6,190 bases of DNA from Eubacteriales Family XIII. Incertae Sedis bacterium (GCA_031255695.1 JAIRSA010000170.1:1-6190), one strand, 5' to 3'; numbered from the stretch's first letter, positions 1 to 5,607 are shown. The notes: a model not told the origin generated them from the letters alone. Program-made: numbers and translations.

Positions 1-59
1 CTTCTGGCGCCACTTCGGCGCTACAGGGAAAATACAGATTGCCGTGATATATTTTTTAT
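1..59 (+). promoter_or_regulatory. vanR promoter with two VanR-type half-sites
   Basis: This stretch shares a 23-nt ungapped block (20-42) with the vanH promoter (2255-2277), 20 of 23 bases identical. Within it two half-sites, CTACAG (21-26) and ATACAG (32-37), lie 11 bp apart, the phasing typical of OmpR/PhoB-family dimers. A candidate -10, TATATT (48-53), follows the block by 5 nt, the same distance as at the vanH promoter. No good -35 is visible, which fits an activator-dependent promoter. Transcription from this -10 would start near position 60, giving a leader of only about 12 nt. A hairpin (arms 5-11 and 17-23, loop ACTTC) overlaps the first half-site; it may be the tail of an upstream unit. 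VanR autoactivation is known for van systems; its use here is inferred. Confidence 0.72.
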
Positions 60-71
60 GGAGGCTTGCCT

Positions 72-764
72 ATGTCGATAAGAATACTGCTTGTTGAGGA
101 CGATGAGCATATACGCAATACGGTCAAAACATTTCTGTCCGATGCCGGGTATACGGTGGACGCCTGCCGGGACGGCAACGAGGCGCAGATGAAATTTTAT
201 GACAATATTTACCATCTCGCGATTCTTGACATCATGCTGCCAGGCATGAACGGCCATGAACTGCTGCGGGAGTTCCGCAAGCTGAACGACACGCCCATCA
301 TGATGATGACCGCGCTTTCGGACGATGAAAACCAGATCAGGGCATTTGACGCGGAGGCGGACGACTATGTGACAAAGCCGTTCAGGATCCCGCTTCTGCT
401 CAAACGCGTGGAAGCCCTGCTGAGGCGCAGCGGGGCGCTGGCGCATGAGATAAATTCCGGCAGGCTGTCGCTCTGGCCCGACGAATTCAAGGCGAGCTAT
501 GGCGGCGCACCGATAGCCTTGACCCTCAAGGAGTTTGAAATCCTCCTGCTGCTGGCCCAGAACAAAAATCGGACGCTGACGCATGAGGTGATCCTGTCCC
601 GCGTGTGGGGCTATGATTTCGGCGGCGACGGCGCCACCGTGCACACGCACATCAAGAATCTGCGCGCCAAGCTGCCTGCCAACATCATCAGGACCGTGCG
701 CGGGGTCGGCTACCGGCTGGAGGATGAGCCGGGCCGGCCAAACCGGGAGGGGGCGCAAGGATGA
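72..764 (+). CDS. vanR: VanR response regulator, OmpR/PhoB family, VanB-type
   Basis: A cytoplasmic response regulator of 230 residues that should activate the resistance genes when phosphorylated by VanS. The receiver domain (about 1-118) has the acidic pair D10-D11, phospho-acceptor D53 in AILDIMLPGMNG, T80, Y99 and K102 in DDYVTKPF. A winged-helix DNA-binding domain (about 128-220) contains LTLKEFEILLLL and ends in the usual RTVRGVGYRL. Stretches such as LLREFRKLNDTPIMMMTALS and HTHIKNLRAKLP match my memory of enterococcal VanRB far better than VanRA. I chose ATG 72 because GGAGG (60-64) lies 7 nt upstream; the in-frame TTG at 66 is only 1 nt from that site. The C-terminus carries about ten residues more (DEPGRPNREGAQG) than I recall for VanRB. 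The stop overlaps the vanS start (ATGA), so the pair is translationally coupled. Confidence 0.95.
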   Translation: MSIRILLVEDDEHIRNTVKTFLSDAGYTVDACRDGNEAQMKFYDNIYHLAILDIMLPGMNGHELLREFRKLNDTPIMMMTALSDDENQIRAFDAEADDYVTKPFRIPLLLKRVEALLRRSGALAHEINSGRLSLWPDEFKASYGGAPIALTLKEFEILLLLAQNKNRTLTHEVILSRVWGYDFGGDGATVHTHIKNLRAKLPANIIRTVRGVGYRLEDEPGRPNREGAQG

Positions 765-2095
765 AGAATCACGGGCTATTTGTCAAAGTCTTTACTTACA
801 CGGTAATATCCGTGCTGCTGCTCGTCGTTGTGGCGGCTGCCCTGTTTTCGGGGCAGTTCATGCTGCTCTTCAGGACAATGCAGACACGGCAGATCATCGC
901 TTCTTATCAGCCCTTGGTAGAGCGGATCCATGCGGGCGGCGACAATGGCATCGCTGAATCGGCAAGGCGCTTTTCCGCCCGCAACCAGTCATTTGAGTTT
1001 TTCGTGGCGGACAAGGACGGCAATCCGCTATACGCCACGCCCAACGCCGACACATCGGGGGAATTCGGCGGCGATTTCTATTTTGTCGTCCATAATGAAA
1101 TGGATTTCCGCATCATTGCGCAGAACAGGACGGGCCTAGGGCCGCTTTACCGCGAAATACTCGGCCGGATAGCTGCCGTGCTAGCCATAATGCTTGCGCT
1201 CTGCCTCGCCTGCGCCTTTGTCTTTGCACGGCGGATAACAAGGCCCATCAAAGCATTGGCGGACGCCACGGACAGGATGGCCAGGCTTGAGGATGTCCCG
1301 CCCCTGCCAGGCCGCAATGACGAGCTAGGCGCCTTGGGGCGCGATGTCCATTCCATGTACGAGAGGCTGAAAACGACCATTGCCAAGCTGGAGGGCGAAA
1401 TACTGCGGGAGCGCGAGCTGGAGGAAACGCAGCGGTATTTCTTCTCGGCGGCATCGCATGAACTGAAAACGCCCATCGCGGCTGCCACCGCCCTACTGGA
1501 GGGGATGATCGAAAACGTAGGCGATTATAAGGACCACCCCAAATACCTGCGCGAGTGCGCGAGGCTAATGGACGCGCAGAGCAGGACGATTTCAGGGATG
1601 CTGGAAATCGTCAGGCTGGACGACGGGAAAATAGTGCCTTCGCCTGAAAAGCTGGATATCCGGGGGGCAGTCTCCGCCTTGCTGCCTGAATTCCGGACAT
1701 TGGCAGAGGCAAACGGGCTGCGCATGGCAATAGACATCCCAGAGGGGCAGTCCTGCCTCGCCGACCCCCAAATGCTGGGGAAGGCGCTGTCAAACCTTAT
1801 GCTGAACGCGGTGCAGAACACGCCCTATGGGCATGAAATCCGGATATGGAGCCTGCCTGGGGCGGATGTATGCCGCCTCTGCATACTGAATACGGGGGCG
1901 AGGATCGACGGCGCGGCCCTGCCCAAGCTGTTCGCCCCATTCTACCGCGCAGATAAGGCGCGCAGCCAGAAAGACGGGCGGAGCGGCCTGGGCCTGGCTA
2001 TTGTCCAGAAAACGCTGGCAGCTATGGACATCACGTTCGCGTTGGAAAACGCGCCGGACGGTGTTCTGTTCTGGATGGATCTGCCGAAGGCCTGA
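761..2095 (+). CDS. vanS: VanS sensor histidine kinase, VanB-type
   Basis: A membrane histidine kinase of 444 residues, partner of VanR, expected to respond to glycopeptide. In order: first membrane helix (about 9-30), an external domain of about 105 residues, second helix (about 136-156), HAMP linker (about 157-212), and a phosphoacceptor helix with H233 in ASHELKTPIAAATALLEGM. The ATP-binding domain follows, with the N box (ALSNLMLNAVQNTP, 342-355), a G1-like NTGARI (377-382; N in the usual Asp position) and G2 GRSGLGLAI (406-414). Length and motifs such as SYQPLVE, YATPNADTS, KALAD and DELGAL match my memory of VanSB (447 residues) and not the shorter VanSA (384). In VanB-type systems this sensor responds to vancomycin but not teicoplanin; whether that holds here is inference. 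SD GGGAGGGGG (745-753) lies 7 nt before ATG 761. The gene is followed by an intrinsic terminator. Confidence 0.95.
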   Translation: MKNHGLFVKVFTYTVISVLLLVVVAAALFSGQFMLLFRTMQTRQIIASYQPLVERIHAGGDNGIAESARRFSARNQSFEFFVADKDGNPLYATPNADTSGEFGGDFYFVVHNEMDFRIIAQNRTGLGPLYREILGRIAAVLAIMLALCLACAFVFARRITRPIKALADATDRMARLEDVPPLPGRNDELGALGRDVHSMYERLKTTIAKLEGEILRERELEETQRYFFSAASHELKTPIAAATALLEGMIENVGDYKDHPKYLRECARLMDAQSRTISGMLEIVRLDDGKIVPSPEKLDIRGAVSALLPEFRTLAEANGLRMAIDIPEGQSCLADPQMLGKALSNLMLNAVQNTPYGHEIRIWSLPGADVCRLCILNTGARIDGAALPKLFAPFYRADKARSQKDGRSGLGLAIVQKTLAAMDITFALENAPDGVLFWMDLPKA

Positions 2096-2196
2096 GCGTG
2101 CTGCCCCGCCGCCCGACCGCCACGCCGCCCCATATCTCTGCGCCAAGCCCCGTGCGTTGTCCCGACGCGCCAGTGACACAATCGCCCGACCACCAC
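2096..2196. other. Intergenic stretch, no gene seen
   Basis: G+C-rich spacer between the vanS stop and the terminator. Here known VanB-type clusters continue with vanY and vanW; I find no remnant of either in any frame. The frame of vanH happens to stay open from here back into vanS, but nothing in it looks like protein. Confidence 0.5.
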
Positions 2197-2224
2197 AGCC
2201 GCCGGTCTTGCCGCCGGCTTTTTT
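2197..2224 (+). terminator. Rho-independent terminator after vanRS
   Basis: Stem AGCCG/CGGCT (2197-2201 with 2215-2219), one C-C mismatch, then CGG/CCG, loop TCTTG, followed directly by a run of T (2219-2224). It lies about 100 nt after the vanS stop and before the vanH promoter, so vanRS and vanH-ligase-vanX are most likely separate transcription units. Confidence 0.8.
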
Positions 2225-2233
2225 ATTGCGTTT

Positions 2234-2288
2234 CTACAGACAAACTGCAGGCAGGCTACAGAGGAAACACAGATTGCACTGGGATAAT
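2234..2288 (+). promoter_or_regulatory. vanH promoter with four phased VanR half-sites
   Basis: Four hexamers begin at exact 11-bp intervals: CTACAG (2234), CTGCAG (2245), CTACAG (2256) and ACACAG (2267). The last two align without gaps to the pair upstream of vanR. A -10 candidate GATAAT (2283-2288) lies 5 nt after the shared block; the -35 position (about 2260-2265, AGAGGA) is poor and covered by the third half-site, as in PhoB-type activation. Transcription should start near 2295, leaving a leader of about 160 nt before vanH. In Tn1546, VanR-P is known to occupy a larger region at PH than at PR; two sites here versus four there is the same asymmetry. Binding by VanR is inferred from phasing and placement. 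Confidence 0.75.
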
Positions 2289-2316
2289 CTTAATAAGGAC
2301 ATCGGGTTTTTTGGCG

Positions 2317-2420
2317 GGGATGGGTGCGCGGCGGTAAATTCCTGCCCGCTGAAGCCGGGGAATTCTCGCATGGCACCTTCCAGCCGTTTGCAAAGGGCGC
2401 AACCGGGGATAGGTGCGCAG
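2317..2420 (+). repeat. Structured intergenic repeat, copy 1 (vanH leader)
   Basis: A repeat of about 104 bp also found before vanX. It begins GGGATGGGTGCGC and ends GGGGATAGGTGCGCAG, so its ends are near-identical direct repeats. It predicts two RNA hairpins. In the first, AATTCC (2337-2342) pairs with GGAATT, then a TG bulge and CCCGCT with AGCCGG (one C-C mismatch). In the second, an outer stem GCACCT (2373-2378) pairs with AGGTGC (2411-2416), and an inner stem CCGTTTGC (2384-2391) pairs with GCAACCGG (2399-2406), one mismatch. It ends just before the vanH ribosome-binding region, so it forms most of the predicted vanH leader. No known family is recognised; a mobile palindromic element or a cis-acting RNA are both possible. 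Confidence 0.8.
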
Positions 2421-2456
2421 AAGGTAAGGATGAAGGTAAGGATGAAAGTAAGGATG
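2421..2456 (+). repeat. 12-bp tandem triplication at the vanH start
   Basis: Three near-identical 12-bp units of the form RGTAAGGATGAA give three in-frame ATGs (2430, 2442, 2454), encoding MKVRMKVRMKD. AAGG motifs lie 5 nt before the first two ATGs (2421-2424 and 2433-2436). The third ATG has only AAAG (2445-2448) at a similar distance. Protein similarity favours the third ATG, while Shine-Dalgarno quality favours the first two. Confidence 0.85.
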
Positions 2457-3572
2457 AAGGATATTGGCATTACTATTTATAGTTGCGGGCATGATGAGGC
2501 GGACGCTTTCCGCAGGCTGTCTCCCCGCTTCGGCGTCATGCCGGCGATCATCGCCGACGCCGTGTCGGAGGCCAACGCGGAGGCGGCGCCGGGCAACCGG
2601 TGCATCAGCGTGGGGCATAAGTGCGGGATCGCGGCGCCCACGATCATTGCCTTGAGGAATGCCGGGGTGAGGTATATATCCACCCGGAGCGTCGGCTGTG
2701 ACCATATAGATGTGGCCGCTGCCGAGAAAGCGGGCATCGCTGTCGGCAATGTGGTCTATTCGCCGGACAGCGTCGCCGACTATACGCTCATGCTGATGCT
2801 CATGGCGGCACGCAATGCAAAGGCCATCGTGCGCTCTGCAGAAAAGCATGACTACAGGCTTTGCGGCACACGAGGGATGGAGCTGCGGGATATGGCCGTC
2901 GGCGTGATAGGGGCCGGGCGCATAGGCGGGGCGGTCATCAGGCGGCTTCGGGGCTTCGGGTGCCGCGTACTGGCGCATGACAGGCGCCCCAAAACGCGTG
3001 CGTGTTGGGCGAGTCAGCTGGATGGGGCGGAACATGTGGGGCAGCCGGATGGGACAGGGCGGCTGGATGGGGCGGAACATGCGGGGCAGCCGGATGGGAC
3101 AGGGCAGCTGGATTGGGGGGAACATGCGGGGCAGCCGGATTGGCTGGACTACGTGCCGCTTGGGGAGCTGCTGCGGAACAGCGACATCATTACGCTCCAT
3201 CTGCCATTGTGCGCGGCCACACGGCACATCATAGGACTGGAGCAGATAAAGGCAATGAAGCCGGGCGCGTTTGTCGTCAATACAGGGCGCGGGGCGCTCA
3301 TAGACACGCAGGCGCTTGTCTGGGCGCTGGAAAGCGGAAGGCTGGGCGGCGCGGCCTTGGATGTCGTGGAGGGCGAGGAAGGGATTTTCTATTTCGACTG
3401 CGCGGGGGAACCCATCGACAATCGATTATTGCTGAAACTCCAAAACATGCCGAACGTGATCATCACGCCGCACACAGCCTACCATACCGAACGTGCCTTG
3501 CATGATACCGTCCGGAAAACACTGGAAAACTGCCTGGATTTCGAGAGGGGGCTGCCGCATGGACAGGCGTAA
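2454..3572 (+). CDS. vanH: VanH D-lactate dehydrogenase with repeat insertion
   Basis: Cytoplasmic NAD(P)H-dependent 2-hydroxyacid dehydrogenase that reduces pyruvate to D-lactate for the neighbouring ligase. From ATG 2454 it has 372 residues. The NAD-binding motif GVIGAGRIG (150-158) is followed by D176 at the end of the second beta strand. Catalytic R279 (NTGRGALID), E308 (EGEEG) and H340 (TPHTAYHTE) keep the family spacing of 29 and 32. Start choice: MKDIGITIYSC aligns with VanHA MNNIGITVYGC from memory; ATGs at 2430 and 2442 are alternatives adding 8 or 4 residues. VanH is normally about 322 residues; nearly all of the excess is a 15-residue unit repeated three times (188-232), placed after HDRRPK and before DYVPLGELL. 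The catalytic residues are intact, so it is probably active, but this is untested. The 3' end overlaps the ligase start by 14 nt. Confidence 0.94.
   Translation: MKDIGITIYSCGHDEADAFRRLSPRFGVMPAIIADAVSEANAEAAPGNRCISVGHKCGIAAPTIIALRNAGVRYISTRSVGCDHIDVAAAEKAGIAVGNVVYSPDSVADYTLMLMLMAARNAKAIVRSAEKHDYRLCGTRGMELRDMAVGVIGAGRIGGAVIRRLRGFGCRVLAHDRRPKTRACWASQLDGAEHVGQPDGTGRLDGAEHAGQPDGTGQLDWGEHAGQPDWLDYVPLGELLRNSDIITLHLPLCAATRHIIGLEQIKAMKPGAFVVNTGRGALIDTQALVWALESGRLGGAALDVVEGEEGIFYFDCAGEPIDNRLLLKLQNMPNVIITPHTAYHTERALHDTVRKTLENCLDFERGLPHGQA
3015..3149 (+). repeat. 45-bp x3 minisatellite inside vanH
   Basis: Three contiguous 45-bp units at 3015-3059, 3060-3104 and 3105-3149. Units 1 and 2 differ at only a few bases; unit 3 diverges, mostly at its 3' end. 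The length is a multiple of 3, so the frame is kept and each unit encodes 15 residues of the type QLDGAEHVGQPDGTG. The DNA is strongly G-rich on the + strand. A weaker internal similarity (CAGCTGGATGGGG and CAGCCGGATGGGA) suggests older sub-units. VanH proteins I remember have only a short loop at this point. Confidence 0.93.
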
Positions 3573-4623
3573 GAGGCTTAAAGTCGCAATACTATTCGGC
3601 GGGCAGTCCGAGGAGCACGACGTATCGGTGAAATCCGCAGCGGAGATTGCCGCTAATATCGACACCGGGAAATATGATCCGCTCTACATCGGGATCACGA
3701 GAGCCGGTCTCTGGAAAACGTGCGGATGGCCGTGCGCAGGATGGGAAAACGGCGGCAGCATGGCCGCGCTCCTTCCGGACCGGGGGATGCGCGGGCTGTT
3801 GGTTATGGACGGCCATGGGCGCAGGCGTGAATGCGGAATCATCCCTGTAGACGTGGCATTCCCTGTCATACACGGCAAGACGGGGGAGGACGGGGCAATG
3901 CAAGGGCTGCTTGAACTGTCCGGCATACCCTATGTGGGCTGCGGCATACAGAGTTCGGCGGTCTGCATGGACAAATCGCTGGCCTATATCGCCGCAAGGG
4001 CGGCAGGCATCGCCACGCCGGATTTCCTGGCGGTAGAGGGCGGGGATGCCCCGGCGGCAGACGCGCTGGCCTACCCCGTTTTTGTGAAGCCGGCGCGTTC
4101 CGGCTCGTCGTTTGGCGTGAAAAAAGTGGCCTGTGCGGATGAATTGGCCCCCGCAATAGAGATGGCGCGGCAATATGACAGCAAGGTCTTGATCGAACAG
4201 GCTGTCGCCGGCTGCGAGGCCGGCTGCGCCATATTGGGCAATGGCGCCGATCTGGTGGCGGGCGAGGTGGATCAGATTAAGCTGCGGCATGGCTTCTTCC
4301 GCATCCATCAAGAGGCCGAGCCGGAGAACGGCTCCGAAAATGCAGAGATCTGCGTCCCCGCAGATCTGCCCGGAAAAGAGCGGGGGCGGATAAAAGAGAC
4401 GGCGAAGAAAATATATGCGGCGCTGGGATGCAGCGGGCTTGCCCGTGTGGACATGTTCATGCAGGATGACGGGCGCATTGTGCTGAACGAAGTCAATACG
4501 ATGCCGGGGTTCACATCGTACAGCCGCTATCCACGCATGATGGCCGCAGCGGGCATCGCGCTCCCCGAACTGATAGACCGCCTGATCACACTGGCGGCGG
4601 AGAGATGGCGGCATCAGGGATAG
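3559..4623 (+). CDS. vanA/vanB-type: D-alanine--D-lactate ligase, VanA/VanB class
   Basis: ATP-grasp ligase of 354 residues that joins D-Ala to D-lactate, giving the depsipeptide that replaces D-Ala-D-Ala in wall precursors. Visible: N-terminal VAILFGGQSEEHDVSVKSA (9-27), GKTGEDGAMQGLLELSGIPY (107-126), ATP-binding PVFVKPARSGSSFGVKKV (173-190), omega-loop EVDQIKLRHGFFRIHQE (236-252) and metal-binding LNEVNTMPGFTSYSRYPRMM (309-328). H250 corresponds to VanA His244, a known determinant of D-lactate over D-Ala use, so this is a resistance ligase and not Ddl. Residues are mixed: IALPELIDRLI and KKVACADEL recall VanA, VDVAFPVIHGK and GIPYVGC recall VanB; the subtype is unresolved. ATG 3559 has SD GAGAGGGGG (3543-3551) at 7 nt and lies inside vanH. 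The C-terminus is longer than in VanA/VanB, and its stop codon falls within repeat sequence starting at 4617. Confidence 0.95.
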   Translation: MDRRKRLKVAILFGGQSEEHDVSVKSAAEIAANIDTGKYDPLYIGITRAGLWKTCGWPCAGWENGGSMAALLPDRGMRGLLVMDGHGRRRECGIIPVDVAFPVIHGKTGEDGAMQGLLELSGIPYVGCGIQSSAVCMDKSLAYIAARAAGIATPDFLAVEGGDAPAADALAYPVFVKPARSGSSFGVKKVACADELAPAIEMARQYDSKVLIEQAVAGCEAGCAILGNGADLVAGEVDQIKLRHGFFRIHQEAEPENGSENAEICVPADLPGKERGRIKETAKKIYAALGCSGLARVDMFMQDDGRIVLNEVNTMPGFTSYSRYPRMMAAAGIALPELIDRLITLAAERWRHQG

Positions 4624-4808
4624 GTATGTGGCGGTAAATTCCATCCACGCTCGGTAAACTCCTGCCCGCTAAAGCGGGGGAGTTCTCGAGTGGCACCTTC
4701 CAGCCGTTTTGCTGTGCAAAACGGGGATAGGTGCGCATAAAGCGGGGGAATTCTCGCATGGCACCTTCCAGCCGTTTGCGAAGGGCGCAAACGGGGATAG
4801 GTGCGCAG
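4617..4808 (+). repeat. Structured intergenic repeat, nested copies before vanX
   Basis: This gap contains two copies of the repeat found in the vanH leader, in the order 5' half A, 5' half B, 3' half B, 3' half A. Outer copy A is 4617-4651 plus 4739-4808; inner copy B is 4652-4738, sitting at the loop of A's first hairpin. B predicts stems AACTCC/GGAGTT (4657-4662 with 4679-4684), CCCGCT/AGCGGG (4665-4670 with 4673-4678), and a perfect 9-bp stem CCGTTTTGC/GCAAAACGG (4704-4712 with 4716-4724). A's 3' half has its own perfect 9-bp stem CCGTTTGCG/CGCAAACGG (4772-4780 with 4786-4794). The first bases overlap the ligase stop codon. Canonical clusters have almost no gap here, so the repeat looks like an insertion into the operon. 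Confidence 0.82.
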
Positions 4809-4810
4809 CG

Positions 4811-4820
4811 GGGGAGGGAG
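4811..4820 (+). promoter_or_regulatory. vanX ribosome binding site abutting the repeat
   Basis: GGGGAGGGAG ends 2 nt before ATG 4823; the GGGGAG core is about 6 nt from the start. The preceding CAGCGGGGGAG resembles the start of the repeat's 3' half (AAGCGGGGGAR), so the vanX ribosome binding site may derive from a truncated further repeat unit. It decides the start at 4823 rather than the in-frame ATG at 4709, which lies inside the repeat. Confidence 0.7.
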
Positions 4821-4822
4821 TT

Positions 4823-5431
4823 ATGGAAAAAGGTTTTGTATTTTTGGACGAAATGCTGAGCGGTGTCCGCTGGGATGCCAAATATGCTACATGGGACAAT
4901 TTCACGGGGAAGCCCGTGGACGGCTATGAGGCCAACCGCATTGTGGGGACATATGCCACGGCGCTCGCGCTGCAAAGCGCGCAGAAACGTGCCGCAGCCC
5001 TCGGATATGGCCTGCTGCTGTGGGACGGGTACCGCCCCAGGCGCGCGATAGAATGTTTTTTGCGTTGGTCCAGGCAGCCGGAAGACAACCTGACAAAAGA
5101 GAGGTATTACCCGAATATCAAACGCAGCGAAATGGTTTCCAGAGGGTATGTGGCGCCGCAGTCAAGCCACAGCCGCGGAAGCGCCATCGATCTCACGCTG
5201 TACCATCTGGATACAGGCACGCTTGCCCCTATGGGCGGCGGCTTCGACCTTATGGACGAACGCTCGCACCACACGGCAAAAAACATCGGGCGCATTGAGG
5301 CCCAAAACCGCAAGGTGCTGCGCTCCATCATGGAAAGCAGCGGGTTCGAGCACTATAGGTTCGAATGGTGGCATTATGTGCTGAAAGACGAGCCATACCC
5401 CGACACCTATTTCGACTTCACGGTCATGTAG
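4823..5431 (+). CDS. vanX: VanX D-Ala-D-Ala dipeptidase
   Basis: Zinc D,D-dipeptidase of 202 residues, the exact length of VanX. It hydrolyses D-Ala-D-Ala made by the host Ddl so that D-Ala-D-Lac precursors prevail; it acts in the cytoplasm and shows no signal peptide. Zinc ligands H116 and D123 (SSHSRGSAIDLTLY) and H184, catalytic base E181 (FEWWHY) and R71 (LLLWDGYRP) fall at the same numbers as in characterised VanX. The sequence leans to VanXB from memory (FLDEML, AALGYGLLLW, PEDNLTKE, LYHLDTG, MDERSHHTAK), with VanXA-like patches (RIVGTY, YVLKDEPYP). It is the last van gene of the presumed vanH-ligase-vanX transcript, 199 nt after the ligase because of the repeat insertion. No vanY or vanZ follows. 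Confidence 0.96.
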   Translation: MEKGFVFLDEMLSGVRWDAKYATWDNFTGKPVDGYEANRIVGTYATALALQSAQKRAAALGYGLLLWDGYRPRRAIECFLRWSRQPEDNLTKERYYPNIKRSEMVSRGYVAPQSSHSRGSAIDLTLYHLDTGTLAPMGGGFDLMDERSHHTAKNIGRIEAQNRKVLRSIMESSGFEHYRFEWWHYVLKDEPYPDTYFDFTVM

Positions 5432-5452
5432 GGGGAAGCCTAAATTGAAGCC

Positions 5453-5488
5453 CCTGGCGCCAAACGCCATAGGCCGCAATGCGCCAGG
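5453..5488. repeat. Inverted repeat downstream of vanX
   Basis: CCTGGCGC (5453-5460) and GCGCCAGG (5481-5488) form a perfect 8-bp inverted repeat around a 20-nt loop, 21 nt after the vanX stop. No T-run follows, so it is not a standard intrinsic terminator. It could still stabilise or end the van mRNA, or mark the edge of the REP-like region, which begins at its last bases. Confidence 0.55.
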
Positions 5489-5580
5489 ACAATGGGGACG
5501 GTACGATTTGTCAACATGACAATAGGGACGGTACGAATTGTCACGCGCGAATTGTCACGCGAATTGTCACGATTTGTCAC
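5488..5580. repeat. REP-like palindrome array upstream of transposase
   Basis: Two copies of a 26-27-bp unit occupy 5488-5513 and 5517-5543. Each has the core GGGACGGTACGA flanked by GACAAT and its inverse; in copy 2 the arms TGACAAT/ATTGTCA are a perfect 7-bp match. Three further half-units follow, with ATTGTCA (5551, 5563) or TTTGTCA (5573) in CG-rich spacers. Repeats of the type GGGACGGT...TTGTCA often lie beside IS200-like/REP-associated transposase genes in Bacillota, so this set probably belongs to the adjacent transposase. It matches neither the van promoters nor the intergenic repeat near vanH and vanX. Confidence 0.8.
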
Positions 5581-5598
5581 ACGATCCGTTGCGATTTA

Positions 5599-5607
5599 TG
5601 TTATAAT
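5599..5607 (+). promoter_or_regulatory. Extended -10 promoter for the transposase
   Basis: TGTTATAAT contains a perfect TATAAT (5602-5607) preceded by TGn, an extended -10. No convincing -35 is seen at 16-18 bp spacing; that region enters the repeat array. Transcription would start near 5614, about 38 nt before the transposase start. Confidence 0.6.

Noticed and set aside
66..71. TTG at 66 as the vanR start
   Set aside because: Only 1 nt from GGAGG; ATG 72 has correct spacing and matches the start of homologues (MSIRILLVEDD).
1889..1906. Asn instead of Asp in the VanS G1 box (NTGARI) as a sign of inactivity
   Set aside because: An N-x-G form is common in Gram-positive kinases including, from memory, VanSB; the other boxes are intact.
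2001..2453. Long open extension of the vanH frame back into vanS
   Set aside because: It overlaps vanS, the terminator and the promoter, and the translation is basic low-complexity sequence; homology of VanH starts at 2454.
3015..3149. CRISPR-like array in vanH
   Set aside because: Units are directly contiguous with no spacers and lie in frame inside a conserved gene.
2256..3227. 323-codon open frame on the - strand opposite vanH
   Set aside because: Low-complexity Pro/Arg/His-rich translation that spans the repeat, the leader and vanH; explained by base composition.
3592..4644. 350-codon open frame on the - strand opposite the ligase
   Set aside because: It is the antisense shadow of a clearly conserved G+C-rich gene; the translation shows no family motifs and has no convincing start signal.
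4709..4822. Upstream ATG extending VanX by 38 residues
   Set aside because: The added part is translated from the intergenic repeat; ATG 4823 has a strong ribosome binding site and gives the exact family length.
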